From assembly GCF_021531655.1 (NCBI RefSeq), contig NZ_JADYUF010000010.1, forward strand, positions 1 through 64,000: a stretch of 64,000 bases of DNA. The letters are read 5' to 3'. The stretch is from Leyella stercorea. Its GTDB lineage: Bacteria; Bacteroidota; Bacteroidia; Bacteroidales; Bacteroidaceae. The translations under genes and the position numbers were made by a program. The number at the start of each line of letters is the position of its first letter. Position 1 is the stretch's first letter. Of this stretch, positions 21,922 through 31,327 are shown in pieces. A model generated the notes under the pieces. That model searched no databases. It was not told where the DNA came from and was given only the letters and a program-made list of their open reading frames with translations.

Positions 21922-23610
21922 TTACAGCTTGAAGTATTTTTCAAGCGCCTTTACGTCGTCGTTGCTGTCGGTGAACACTTCGAGCAGCATCGGTCGTTCG
22001 CTCTCGCGTGTAAGCAATGTCACGATGCCAATCTGCATTTCGTCCATGTTTTTTGCCGACATGTAGCCTATATCGTTTTGGGTGCAGATGCCTTGAGCCG
22101 TGTTTTCGTGACTCGCCATGACCAGATCGTCGGCAGCCGGACTGTCGCTGAGTCCTGGCAGTTGTCTGAATATGCCGCCACCGCGATTGTTGAGCAGTAT
22201 GATACGAAGATTGCCGCGCAGGTTGGAGTTCCAAAGGGCGTTCTGGTCGTAGAAGAAGCTCAGGTCGCCTATCACACAAACAGTCATGTCGTGCGTTGCG
22301 AGCGAGAATCCGGCAGCCGTCGACAGCGAACCTTCAATGCCGTTGACGCCACGGTTGCACCATACATAATGCTGTGCGTAGATGCACGCCAAGCGTACGG
22401 CTGAGCTGTTGGCGTAGTGAACGCATATATCTATGTCGAGGTCGGCAAGCTGCTCTTCAAAGTATTTTACAGTTGCCATCTGCGAGTATTCGGGTGCGTA
22501 GGCATCGGCATGGGCTGCACATGCGTCGAGGAACGACTGCCAGCGGTCGTGGAATCGGCATCGTTCGTCGGTGTCGGGAGTCTCGCACAGACTTGCAAGC
22601 AATGCGTTAATACTGTCGGTGTCGCATTCTACGATGTCGGTCAGCGTCATAAGCGGGTCGTGAATGTCTGCCGCATCGGGTGTGATGAGGCACGACGGAG
22701 CCTTTGCATTGCGCAGAAAGCGGCGTGCGGGTTTGCTTACGAGCGTGTCGCCTACGTAGATGACGTAGTCTGGATAGTATGCCGTCTTGTCGTCTTCGTC
22801 GTCGTTGATGCTACTGTTGTCGCTGACTATATATCTGATGGCTTCGTCGAAGTGAATTGTCATGTACGAAGGGTTTGACAGCGGTTCGCTCATTACCACA
22901 TACCTCTCGCTCAGCGAGCGTATTGTTTCGTGCGAGATGGTGCCGTGAGCCAGTTGTCCAATCACAATCATGGGGCGCTTTGCCTCATGGAAAGCGTCGG
23001 GCATATCCATCGAAGCGTCCTTGATTACAGCACGCTTGATGTTGTTGAAGCGGCTGAGTTGGGGCAGTTGCTCGGTGCTGAATTCAAACAGCGGTTCGCT
23101 GATGGGCACGTTGATGTGTACGGGTGCATCCTGTCGGCACGTAGCAAGGTGCATGGCTTCGTTGACAAGTCGACGGCACAGCCATCGTTCTTCGTCGTTA
23201 TGAGGTTCGGGCAGTTGCACAGCCTTGCGCACAAAGCGCCCGAGAGCGTCTGATTGTGGAATGGTCTGACCGTCGAGCTGGTCAATCCATTGCTGCGGAC
23301 GGTCGGCAGAAATGACTACAAGCGGAACATGCTGATAGGCTGCTTCAGCCACAGCCGGCATCACGTTGAGCAATGCTGAGCCTGACGTTACGCACACTAC
23401 GGTAGGGCGTCGGGTGGCTATAGCCAGTCCGAGAGCGTAGAAAGCCGCCGAACGTTCGTCGGTAACGGGTCGGCAGCGTATTGCCTCACACACGCTGAGG
23501 TTGTGCACGATGGGTGCGTTGCGGCTGCCTGGGCACACCACAGCGTCGCTGACACCATATTCAAGGAGCAGCGAAGTGAGTATGTTGACGTTTTCCTTAT
23601 TGCTGTACAT
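21922..23610 (-). CDS. menD: SEPHCHC synthase (MenD)
   Basis: This 562-residue thiamine-diphosphate enzyme adds a succinyl-semialdehyde unit from 2-oxoglutarate to isochorismate. The N-terminal Pyr domain has VCPGSRNAPI (25-34) and the catalytic-type Glu52 in TDERSAAFYALGLA. The C-terminal PP domain has GDLSFFYDQNALWN (about 445-458) and LNNRGGGIF. Its start codon lies inside the end of menF (14-base overlap), indicating translational coupling between isochorismate supply and use. Confidence 0.96.
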   Translation of the reverse strand: MYSNKENVNILTSLLLEYGVSDAVVCPGSRNAPIVHNLSVCEAIRCRPVTDERSAAFYALGLAIATRRPTVVCVTSGSALLNVMPAVAEAAYQHVPLVVISADRPQQWIDQLDGQTIPQSDALGRFVRKAVQLPEPHNDEERWLCRRLVNEAMHLATCRQDAPVHINVPISEPLFEFSTEQLPQLSRFNNIKRAVIKDASMDMPDAFHEAKRPMIVIGQLAHGTISHETIRSLSERYVVMSEPLSNPSYMTIHFDEAIRYIVSDNSSINDDEDDKTAYYPDYVIYVGDTLVSKPARRFLRNAKAPSCLITPDAADIHDPLMTLTDIVECDTDSINALLASLCETPDTDERCRFHDRWQSFLDACAAHADAYAPEYSQMATVKYFEEQLADLDIDICVHYANSSAVRLACIYAQHYVWCNRGVNGIEGSLSTAAGFSLATHDMTVCVIGDLSFFYDQNALWNSNLRGNLRIILLNNRGGGIFRQLPGLSDSPAADDLVMASHENTAQGICTQNDIGYMSAKNMDEMQIGIVTLLTRESERPMLLEVFTDSNDDVKALEKYFKL

Positions 23611-24652
23611 AGTCGAATAGTTTTCTTATAGTATTCATCTTGGCTTCAGTCTCGTTCCATTCGTCCTGCTCGGTGCTGTCTGCCAGCAGTCCGCCTCCGG
23701 CAAAGAGCCGGTACACGGCAGAGTCTTCCGCCTCGCTCTCGATGTGCATACATCTGAGCGTTACGAACAGGTGGGTGTCGCCATTCGGATTGAATGGTCC
23801 GGCAAAACCGCTGTAGTAGCCACGCGGTTGCGACTCGTTGTCGATGATGAAGCGTCGTGTCGCGTCCTTCGGAATGCCGCATACGGCAGGTGTAGGATGC
23901 AGAGCGTCCACCACATTGCCTATGAGCGCAGTGTCGTTCATGCTGAAACGTATGTCGGAGCGCAGGTGTTGCAGGTCGGCAGCATACGTAGTGTATGGTC
24001 CTTCGACGTTGATGTCGTCCGAGAATTGCCTTACACATTCGGTGATATACGTTTCTACATATTTCTGTTCACGCTTGTTCTTGTCGCTCCATTCGCCCGT
24101 TCCAGGTCGCATAGTGCCCGCCAGAGCCATGGTGTGCATCTGTCCGCAATGTCCGCCAATCAGAGTCTCGGGCGTAGCGACAAGCCATGTGCCGCTGCGC
24201 TTGGTTGAATAGAGTGCTATGAACATGCGCGGATAGAGCTGGCAGGCTCGTGCGAACAGTGTCAGTGCGCTTATGCGTGCTGTAGCTGTGAGACGGGTGC
24301 TGCGTGCCAATACGATTTTGGCGAAGCGTCCTGCCATCAGTTCGGCGTGAAAGCGGTTGAAGTCGGCGTTGTATTGCGTGCGTTCGGCAGTGCTGTCGCA
24401 GCTGTTCAGCGTGGTCGACATTTGTGTGTTGCCAGTGGCTGAGACAAGAGTGTGCAGCTGCGATGGCTCAATCGTTTCCCATTGGGTTGGTACAAGCAGT
24501 ATGGGCATGTCGGTCGACGGAGCGAAAGGTGCAATGACAAATCCGCTTCGTCCGTTCAGTTCGGCTGCCGTTGACAATTCTTCAGGCTCGTCGTTCAGTT
24601 TGTTGTGAACGACGAGTGTGGTGTTGGGCAGTCGGAAATATACAAAACTCAT
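23597..24652 (-). CDS. menF: Isochorismate synthase
   Basis: The 351-residue chorismate-binding enzyme converts chorismate to isochorismate. LAGTMRPGTGEWSDKNKREQ, LHPTPAVCGIPKDATRRFI and YSGFAGPF are characteristic, and K112 (AKIVLARS) aligns with the catalytic lysine of isochorismate synthases. It lacks a long N-terminal domain, as do other short MenF/EntC proteins. Linked to menD, so menaquinone rather than siderophore synthesis is its likely purpose. It starts 18 bases after the thioesterase gene. Confidence 0.93.
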   Translation of the reverse strand: MSFVYFRLPNTTLVVHNKLNDEPEELSTAAELNGRSGFVIAPFAPSTDMPILLVPTQWETIEPSQLHTLVSATGNTQMSTTLNSCDSTAERTQYNADFNRFHAELMAGRFAKIVLARSTRLTATARISALTLFARACQLYPRMFIALYSTKRSGTWLVATPETLIGGHCGQMHTMALAGTMRPGTGEWSDKNKREQKYVETYITECVRQFSDDINVEGPYTTYAADLQHLRSDIRFSMNDTALIGNVVDALHPTPAVCGIPKDATRRFIIDNESQPRGYYSGFAGPFNPNGDTHLFVTLRCMHIESEAEDSAVYRLFAGGGLLADSTEQDEWNETEAKMNTIRKLFDYVQQ

Positions 24653-24670
24653 ATTGTCTTATTGTGGGTG

Positions 24671-25105
24671 CTATTCTTTTTGGGGCTTGCCCACATCCTT
24701 GCCTTTCATTACAAAGTTGGTGATCTCTACCGACGATATGAGTTCGCCGGCTCCGTTACATATTTCGATGTGCCACTGGTGCAGGGTTTTCCCCTTGTGC
24801 AGTATGCGTGCTGTGGCTGTGACGGTGTCGCCTTCGCGCACCGCCTTGACGTGGCTTCCGCTGACGTTGATGCCCACGCAGATGTTGTTGGGGCACAAAG
24901 TCATTGAGCCTACACCTGCCAGATTCTCTGCTAGCGCCAGTGTGGCGCCACCGCTGAGAAATCCGAATACCTGACGGTTGCGGCTGTCAACCTTCATTCG
25001 TGCCTGACAGGTGTCGGGGTCGGGTGTCGACAGAAACTCCATGCCGAGCGTGTTCGACAGTCCGTCTTGTTTCAGTCGTATCTCTTTAATTCTTTCTATG
25101 TCCAT
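24671..25105 (-). CDS. menI: Hotdog-fold thioesterase, probable DHNA-CoA thioesterase
   Basis: The 144-residue protein belongs to the PaaI/YdiI hotdog thioesterase class: FGFLSGGATLALAENLAG (47-64) carries the catalytic-type Glu60. The usual HGG of this motif is SGG here (Ser51 instead of His). Position between aroB and menF in the men operon suggests it hydrolyses 1,4-dihydroxy-2-naphthoyl-CoA, the step after MenB. That assignment is inferred from context; a general acyl-CoA thioesterase is the alternative. Confidence 0.75.
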   Translation of the reverse strand: MDIERIKEIRLKQDGLSNTLGMEFLSTPDPDTCQARMKVDSRNRQVFGFLSGGATLALAENLAGVGSMTLCPNNICVGINVSGSHVKAVREGDTVTATARILHKGKTLHQWHIEICNGAGELISSVEITNFVMKGKDVGKPQKE

Positions 25106-25129
25106 ATCTTGTTTTTTATAATTGATGCT

Positions 25130-26179
25130 CTATCCTTCGCGGAAGAAGTCGAGAGCCTCCTTTATTTCTTCTTCGTTAGCAGTCTGGTTGATGCGTATGT
25201 CGCCGACATTGCCCAGAAGTGTGAAGTTGATGATGCCCGACGTGTTCTTCTTGTCGTGGCGCATCAGTTCGATGAGTGTCGGGTAGTCGTCGCATGTGAT
25301 GTTGAATGTGCCGTAGTTTTCGCGTATGAAGCGTACGGTCTGGTGCATGCGGTCGGTGGGGAAAGCCGTCTTGCGTGCGCTCATATACAGTTCGCTGATG
25401 AGTCCGTACGCCACTGCGTATCCGTGCAGTATCGGTGTGCCGCGTCGCATGGCAAACGATTCGAAGGCATGTCCCATAGTATGGCCCAGGTTCAGTGCCT
25501 TGCGTATGCCGTGCTCGTGTGGGTCGGCTTCGACGATGCGCTCTTTCACCTTGATGGATTCTGCCACCATGTGTTGCAGCTGGCTGAGGTCGGGTGTGTC
25601 AAGATCGAATGTCACCAGTTCTGCCCATGTGTGTTCGTCGGAGATGAGTCCGTGCTTGAGCATCTCGGCATAGCCCGAGCAGATGTTGTCGTGGTCGAGT
25701 GTGTCAAGGAATTGTGTGTTGATGATGACGAAGCGGCTGTCGGAGAACACGCCGATTTCGTTCTTCAGTCCGCCGAAGTTGATGCCTGTCTTGCCTCCCA
25801 CTGAAGCGTCGACCATTGCCAGGAGCGTTGTGGGTATGTTGATGAAGTCGATGCCTCGCTTGAATGTGCTTGCCGCAAAGCCTCCGAGGTCGGTCACCAT
25901 TCCGCCGCCGAGATTTATCATCAGCGAGTGGCGTGTGGCTCCGCCGTTGCTCAGCGCCTGCCACACCTGCGAGAGTGTGTCGAGGTTTTTGTGAGTGTCG
26001 GTGGCTTTGATGATTATTGGGGTGCTGTTTTTGAGTGCTTTGAAGTTCTTGATTTTGGGCCAGCACAATTGTTGTGTTGTTTCGTCGGTGAGTACGAAAA
26101 TGCGGTCGTGCTCACATTCTGATATGGCGTTTACAAGGTCGCGCTCGAGGTTTCCCGAAATTACTACTTTCTGTTTCAT
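25130..26179 (-). CDS. aroB: 3-Dehydroquinate synthase
   Basis: The enzyme has 349 residues from the ATG at 26179; a TTG three codons upstream is less likely. It cyclises DAHP to 3-dehydroquinate in the shikimate pathway, using NAD and zinc. GGGMVTDLGGF (91-101) is the dinucleotide loop, DASVGGKTGINFG (124-136) the signature, and E162, H223 and H242 fit the zinc ligands, with H227 in NLGHTMGHAFE. It heads the operon aroB - thioesterase - menF - menD - menB - comF - menC, which links precursor supply for chorismate to its consumption in menaquinone. Confidence 0.94.
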   Translation of the reverse strand: MKQKVVISGNLERDLVNAISECEHDRIFVLTDETTQQLCWPKIKNFKALKNSTPIIIKATDTHKNLDTLSQVWQALSNGGATRHSLMINLGGGMVTDLGGFAASTFKRGIDFINIPTTLLAMVDASVGGKTGINFGGLKNEIGVFSDSRFVIINTQFLDTLDHDNICSGYAEMLKHGLISDEHTWAELVTFDLDTPDLSQLQHMVAESIKVKERIVEADPHEHGIRKALNLGHTMGHAFESFAMRRGTPILHGYAVAYGLISELYMSARKTAFPTDRMHQTVRFIRENYGTFNITCDDYPTLIELMRHDKKNTSGIINFTLLGNVGDIRINQTANEEEIKEALDFFREG

Positions 26180-26219
26180 AAGGCTCAACGTGTTTATTCT
26201 TATGCTGTTTATTCACCTA

Positions 26220-26227
26220 CAAATTTA
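26220..26227 (-). promoter_or_regulatory. Candidate -7 box of the aroB-men operon
   Basis: On the minus strand TAAATTTG lies about 41 bases before the aroB ATG. A TTTG upstream is only 12 bases away, so the -33 element is uncertain. Confidence 0.4.
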
Positions 26228-26281
26228 ACTAAAAATCCGCAAATTGCACTCATATCATCATCAAATATAATGGGGTATAAA

Positions 26282-26388
26282 AAAAAGTAGCCCTTTTGAC
26301 TTGCAAAAGGACTACTTTTACTATCCAAAAGGACTCCTTTTGCCTGTCAAAAGGGCTCCTTTTGCAACTCAAAAGGACTCCTTTTCGA
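26282..26388. repeat. Five-unit 22-bp CAAAAGGACTCCTTTTG array, second locus
   Basis: Units start at 26282, 26304, 26326, 26348 and 26370, exactly 22 bases apart, with variants CTAC and GGCTCC in the core. The array lies between the stop of the outer membrane protein gene and the start of aroB. It could end the upstream transcript or act as RNA structure. Confidence 0.9.
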
Positions 26389-26422
26389 GAGGGTTGGAAT
26401 CTCTTGGTGAAATTGGTTGTTA

Positions 26423-29371
26423 TTACATCATCGGTCTGCCCATGCGCATCATCGGCATGCGTCCGCCACCCATTGGTGGGCGTCCATATCCTGGTCGGCG
26501 GTTGCTTGGTCCGTATTGTCCGCCGCGTCGTGCTTGCTTGCCTCCGAAGAGATTGAGTCGGTAGATGACGTGCAGCATTGCGTAGCTGTTGATGGAGTTG
26601 TACTCTACGTCGCTGCGGCTTGTTGCCGACACAGTACGCGAGAAGTTGCTCTGATTCTTGAGTATGTCGTAGAACTGGAGTGATATTGTCAATGCACGTC
26701 CGCGCATAAAACCTTGCGACAGCTGTGCGTTCCAAATCAGCTCGTTGGTGTTCATCGACTTGTCGGAATAGCCTCGGCGTGAGTTCTGGTGTATGTCGGT
26801 CGATAGGCTTGTACCCCACGGTGCGGTGAGGTTGATGGTTCCGCCGTAGGCAAACTGCCATGTGTCGAGATTGCTCTGCGGCTGCAGGTTGTTGCGGGCG
26901 TGCATATAGTCCATCGAGCCGTCAAGCTCTACCTCAAGCCATGAGTTGCGGAAGCTCATAGCGAGGCGTTCGCTTACGCTTGTCGACTTTGTCACGTTGC
27001 GCTGCGAGTCGGCGTTGCGGTTGAGCGACAGATAGCCCACACGGTTCTGGTAGTCGACGTTGGTGAATGTGTTGATGTTCCAGTAGCCCGTGGTGTCGAT
27101 GGCCATATTGAATATGAACATGCCCGAAGCGTTCCAGTTGCCGTTGATGTTCTCTGGTCGGCTTATGCGTCCGCCGGTCTTCTCGTCGTACGTCACCTTG
27201 TAGCCGATGGAGTTGCGCGTGTTGGAGTAGTTGACGCTTGTCATTATCGACATCTGGTGTTTCTCGATGTAGTTGTTGTATTCGGCGCGCAGATTGTTGG
27301 TGAACGATGGCTTCAATCCGGGATTACCCTTGCTGATGTTGAGCGGATCGCTGTCGTCGGTGATGTCGAGCAGGTCGGTCATTGAGGGTTGCGACGTTGA
27401 GCCTCGATAGTTGATGCGCAGCTGGCTCACCTTCGAGAAGCGGTAGCGTAAGTCGAGTGTCGGCGTGATGTTGGTCACGGTGCGCACGGTGTCGACGTAT
27501 TTGCCCTGATAGTCCTGTATGAACTTGGATGTCTGCGGCTGTACTTTCACACCGAAGTTGAGCTGATACTTCTGTCGGAGCATGCGGAACATCAGGTCGA
27601 TGTCGTGCGTATAGTTCTTATATTCAGAGTAGCGGCTCAGCGACTTGTCCTCATATTCGGTGTAGGGCTTGTCGAGCAGACTGAGATAGCTGTCCCATTG
27701 GCGGTATTGCGGAGTGAGAGTGCCGAAGAAGTCTTCGCCCAGATTGGAGAAATTGTATGTGGCACGGTCGCTCTTGCTGTACGAATACTTGAACTGATAG
27801 CTCATCTGCAGGAACGTAGCCTTCCACAACGGCTCGCTGTATGTAGTCTGTACGCTGTAGCTGTACGTCTTGGTCGGCGTCACGTTGTAGCGGTTTGTCT
27901 GGTAGGTAGAGTCGGCGAGAGGATTGTCCTTCATCTTTATCTGATACAGATGGACGTTGTTGGTGGATAACGATTTGCTGTCGCCGTCCTTATAGTTGAA
28001 GTCGCCGCGCAGTGTGACGTTGCGTCCGCGGTTGCCAAGCTTGCGGTTTAATTGCAGCATTCCGCCAAACTGTTTGCTGTCGCTGTAGCTTATCGAGTTT
28101 GACTTCGAGGTGTTCACCATCTTGTCGGCTTCTGCCATTGTGCTGATGCCTTTGTCCGACAGCGGGTCGTCGGTGTACGAGTAGGGGTCGTCGTTGAACT
28201 GTGCAGAGGTGGAAGCCGAGCGTCCGTCGCTTGACGACAGGCTCATCGACGGGCGGAACATGATGTTGGTCATCGTGTCGGGTTTCCACTCGAATCGCAT
28301 CTGGGCATTCCATGAGTTGCTGCGTGTGAACTGTTTGTTGAGCGAATTGGCAAACGATTTCGACGAACTCACGAAGTTCTCGGATGACGACTTCGACTGT
28401 GTGTTGCCGTTACTATGATTCCATCTCACCGAACCGTCCCACGAAAATGTCTTGCCATTGTCGTAGTTGAAGTTGGTGCCCACCATCTTTGATGTGTTCA
28501 GACCGTTGCGTCCGCCTCCGAACGAGCCGCGTCCGAATCCCATGTCGTTGGTATTGTTGAGCGAGCCGAATCCCATTACGCGTATCTTCGAGTTGAAGTA
28601 GGCACCCATAAGGCGTTCGGCAAATCGGTCGTGTGTTCCGTATGCAAGGTCGGCGTTGGAGAACATACCCTTGTTCATGCCCGGTTTCAGTCCGAAGTCG
28701 AGCACGGTCTGCTCGTTTCCGTCGTCAATGCCGGTGACACGTGAGAGGTCGCTCTTCTCATCGTAAGCCTTGATACGGTTTACGATGTTGGTAGGCAGGT
28801 TCTTCATGGCAGTCTTGGTGTCGCCCACCATGAATTCCTTTCCGTCCACCTTAATCTTCTTCACCTCCTTGCCGTTGATGGTAATCTTGCCGTCGTCGCC
28901 CACTTGCGCACCCGGCAGACGCTTCACCAGTTCCTCAATGGTAGAACCTTCTGGAGTGCGGAAAGCAGTAGCATTGTATATGAAGGTGTCCTTCTTGAGC
29001 GTCACCTTGGCAGCATTGGCTGTCACGGTGGTTCCCTTCAGGGCTATAGCCGACGATGCGAATACGATGTTTCCAACGTTCACGTTGTTGTCGTTGCTTA
29101 CATTCACGTTGCGGTAGAGGGTCTTGTATCCCACGTTGGAGAACTTCAGTATGTACTTTCCGTTGTTTGGAGCGGTGATGCTGAATGCTCCATTGGCATC
29201 GGTCACGCTGCCTTTGACATACGAACTGTCCTGACGCAGCAGTTGTACGGCTGCCTGCTCCATACGCTCGTGAGTGTCTTTGTCGGTCAGCGTACCCGTG
29301 ATTTTGCGGTCTTGGGCTGCCGCTCCCAATGCGCAGAGCATAAGTAGGAGCAAGAAGACGATCTTTTTCAT
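26423..29371 (-). CDS. Outer membrane beta-barrel protein with carboxypeptidase-regulatory domain (TonB-receptor-like)
   Basis: The 982-residue protein has a signal peptide (1-19, LGAAAQ), a carboxypeptidase-regulatory-like domain (about 23-105, ITGTLTDKDTHERMEQAAVQL), a plug-like region (EELVKRLPGAQVGDDGKITINGKEVK, about 142-167) and a long beta-barrel. This is the layout of the Bacteroidetes outer-membrane barrel family related to TonB receptors but without SusD. The barrel appears to end at YRLNLF near residue 942; a 40-residue tail of Gly, Arg, Pro and Met follows. Ligand unknown. No partner gene is adjacent. Confidence 0.85.
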   Translation of the reverse strand: MKKIVFLLLLMLCALGAAAQDRKITGTLTDKDTHERMEQAAVQLLRQDSSYVKGSVTDANGAFSITAPNNGKYILKFSNVGYKTLYRNVNVSNDNNVNVGNIVFASSAIALKGTTVTANAAKVTLKKDTFIYNATAFRTPEGSTIEELVKRLPGAQVGDDGKITINGKEVKKIKVDGKEFMVGDTKTAMKNLPTNIVNRIKAYDEKSDLSRVTGIDDGNEQTVLDFGLKPGMNKGMFSNADLAYGTHDRFAERLMGAYFNSKIRVMGFGSLNNTNDMGFGRGSFGGGRNGLNTSKMVGTNFNYDNGKTFSWDGSVRWNHSNGNTQSKSSSENFVSSSKSFANSLNKQFTRSNSWNAQMRFEWKPDTMTNIMFRPSMSLSSSDGRSASTSAQFNDDPYSYTDDPLSDKGISTMAEADKMVNTSKSNSISYSDSKQFGGMLQLNRKLGNRGRNVTLRGDFNYKDGDSKSLSTNNVHLYQIKMKDNPLADSTYQTNRYNVTPTKTYSYSVQTTYSEPLWKATFLQMSYQFKYSYSKSDRATYNFSNLGEDFFGTLTPQYRQWDSYLSLLDKPYTEYEDKSLSRYSEYKNYTHDIDLMFRMLRQKYQLNFGVKVQPQTSKFIQDYQGKYVDTVRTVTNITPTLDLRYRFSKVSQLRINYRGSTSQPSMTDLLDITDDSDPLNISKGNPGLKPSFTNNLRAEYNNYIEKHQMSIMTSVNYSNTRNSIGYKVTYDEKTGGRISRPENINGNWNASGMFIFNMAIDTTGYWNINTFTNVDYQNRVGYLSLNRNADSQRNVTKSTSVSERLAMSFRNSWLEVELDGSMDYMHARNNLQPQSNLDTWQFAYGGTINLTAPWGTSLSTDIHQNSRRGYSDKSMNTNELIWNAQLSQGFMRGRALTISLQFYDILKNQSNFSRTVSATSRSDVEYNSINSYAMLHVIYRLNLFGGKQARRGGQYGPSNRRPGYGRPPMGGGRMPMMRMGRPMM

Positions 29372-29545
29372 TCTGTTGTTATTTTCTTGTTTGTGTATTT
29401 GTTATTTTCTTATTTATGTATTCTTTGTTTTCTTGTCAATAAAAAGGCAAATGCCAATTTACGTTTTTTATGACGTTTGTATGGCTTTGTGGTTTAATTA
29501 TATAGAAACAAAAAAATGTAGAAAGTAAAAACGGAAGAAACAAAA

Positions 29546-29607
29546 AACAGCAAAAACAACATTGTTATACATAAATGATGATGCATATCAATGTTGTTTT
29601 TGCTGTT
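29546..29607. terminator. 19-bp perfect stem-loop downstream of the acyl-CoA synthetase pair
   Basis: AACAGCAAAAACAACATTG is perfectly inverted at 29589-29607 around a 24-base loop. It lies 26 bases past the stop of the synthetase gene at 29633. The poly-T is within the stem rather than after it, so it may act as a terminator or as RNA structure. The remaining bases to 29372 are AT-rich with no other signal. Confidence 0.6.
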
Positions 29608-29632
29608 ATATCCTTGTTTGTAGGAGTTTGCT

Positions 29633-31291
29633 TTATTTGTAGAGATATCGCTTGATACTCTTCTTAGGTGTCTTCTCAAACTCTTCCTTCACAATCTCTA
29701 TTGCCGACAGACGGCAGTAGGGTGGTTGTACGGCGTTGAGTTCCTGACGGTTCTGCTCCATTATCTTCTCAAGATCGGCATCGTTGAGGCGCATAGTGTC
29801 GGCTTCGTCGAAGTCGGGATATACAAGACCGACGAGTTTCTCGCCGCGCTGCACTACAACCGACTCGTTCACCATAGCCAATGAGTTGAGTTTGTCCTCG
29901 ATTTCCTCCGGATATATGTTCTGACCCGAAGCTCCGAGCAGCATATTCTTCGAACGTCCCTTGATGAATACGTTGCCGTCAGCGTCCATAAGTCCGAGGT
30001 CGCCGGTGTGATACCATCCCTCTGCATCGAGAGTTGAGGCTGTTGCTTCCTCGTTTTTGTAGTAGCCCAGCATGACGTTGAGTCCGCGTGCCAGGATTTC
30101 TCCGGGTACATTGGCTGGATCAGGACTGTCAATCTTCACCTCCATGTGTACTACTGGCTTGCCGCATGAACCTTGTACAAAGTCGTTGTGGTCGGCATAG
30201 CAGATTATAGGGGCACACTCAGTAGCGCCGTAGCCTACGGTGTAGGGGAATCCGATGCGCTTGAGGAACTGCTCTACTTCCTGATTGAAGGCTGCACCGC
30301 CTACAATGATTTCGTAGAAGTTGCCACCGAATGCCTTGACAACCTGCTCCTTTATCTTCTCGTTCACCTTCTTGCTCACGATAGGCATGTTCAGCAGGAT
30401 GCGCATGCGGTTGTTCTGTATCTTGGGGAATACCTTCTTGCGGATGATCTTCTCGATAATGAGAGGCACAGCGATGATGATAGCAGGCTTCACCTCGGCA
30501 AATGCGGCTGCGATGATGGCTGGCGACGGTATGCGTGTGAGGTAGAACACGTGGCATCCGAACAAGAATTCAAATAAGAACTCAAATGCCATGCCGTACA
30601 TGTGTGCCATAGGCAGGATGCTGATGATGTTGTCCCCCTTCTTGATAATCTTGCCCAAAACCGAGATAGCGAAGTCGTAGTTGCTCCACAAAGCACGATA
30701 TGGAATCATAACGCCCTTCGAGAAGCCGGTGGTTCCACTGGTGTAGTTGATGAGAGCCAGCTCGTCAGGACTCTGCTCCTTGTAGTAGTGTACGTGTTCC
30801 TTGCGGAAATACTTAGGATATTTCTTTCCGAACATCTCGTTGAGGTGTTCGCGTGCATAGGTGAGTTTGTCGGTGCGCGACACTACGAGCGAGTAGTCGG
30901 GTATGTAGATGATGCCTTCGAGGTCGGGCATCTTTGTCTGGTCGATGATTGTAGCCACATAGTCGCCTACGAAGAGCAGCTTGGCTTCGCTGTGATTGAC
31001 GATGTTGTGAATCTGGTCAGCAGTAAATTCGTGCAATATAGGTACTGCAACGGCTCCGTAGGTGAGTGTAGCAAGGAATGCAACAGCCCAGTTTGAACTG
31101 TTACGTCCGCATAAAGCGATCTTGTCGCCTTTAACTACACCACTGCTTTCGAACATGATGTGCAGTTTCTCTATTTTGCGTGCCACGTCGTGATATTGCA
31201 GAGTGGCCCCCTTAAAGTCGGTCAGGGCATCCTTGTCCCAATTGGTAATGATGCTCTGTTCGATAAGAGCGTTAAAACTCGGTATTTCCAT
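29633..31291 (-). CDS. Long-chain acyl-CoA synthetase-like AMP-forming ligase (paralogue A)
   Basis: The roughly 552-residue ANL-superfamily enzyme activates a carboxylic acid with ATP and CoA. Core motifs are YTSGTTGFSKG (P-loop, about 183-193), GYGATECAPI, WYHTGDLG, the hinge region KNMLLGASGQNIYPEEIED and a C-terminal KKSIKRYLY with the catalytic-type lysine. The ATG at 31291 matches the start of the neighbouring paralogue (M-E-x-IPSF); an ATG six codons upstream (31309) is possible. The fatty-acid substrate is inferred from overall FadD-like form. It could also serve other aryl or acyl acids. Confidence 0.87.
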   Translation of the reverse strand: MEIPSFNALIEQSIITNWDKDALTDFKGATLQYHDVARKIEKLHIMFESSGVVKGDKIALCGRNSSNWAVAFLATLTYGAVAVPILHEFTADQIHNIVNHSEAKLLFVGDYVATIIDQTKMPDLEGIIYIPDYSLVVSRTDKLTYAREHLNEMFGKKYPKYFRKEHVHYYKEQSPDELALINYTSGTTGFSKGVMIPYRALWSNYDFAISVLGKIIKKGDNIISILPMAHMYGMAFEFLFEFLFGCHVFYLTRIPSPAIIAAAFAEVKPAIIIAVPLIIEKIIRKKVFPKIQNNRMRILLNMPIVSKKVNEKIKEQVVKAFGGNFYEIIVGGAAFNQEVEQFLKRIGFPYTVGYGATECAPIICYADHNDFVQGSCGKPVVHMEVKIDSPDPANVPGEILARGLNVMLGYYKNEEATASTLDAEGWYHTGDLGLMDADGNVFIKGRSKNMLLGASGQNIYPEEIEDKLNSLAMVNESVVVQRGEKLVGLVYPDFDEADTMRLNDADLEKIMEQNRQELNAVQPPYCRLSAIEIVKEEFEKTPKKSIKRYLYK

Positions 31292-31327
31292 TTTTTGTTT
31301 GTTTATCATTGTGAGGTGTTTTAGGAT

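Noticed and set aside
26250..26861. 203-codon minus-strand frame (mirror 57683-58294)
   Set aside because: It overlaps the C-terminus of the barrel protein out of frame and continues into the 22-bp array; Arg/His/Gln-rich composition is typical of a shadow frame.
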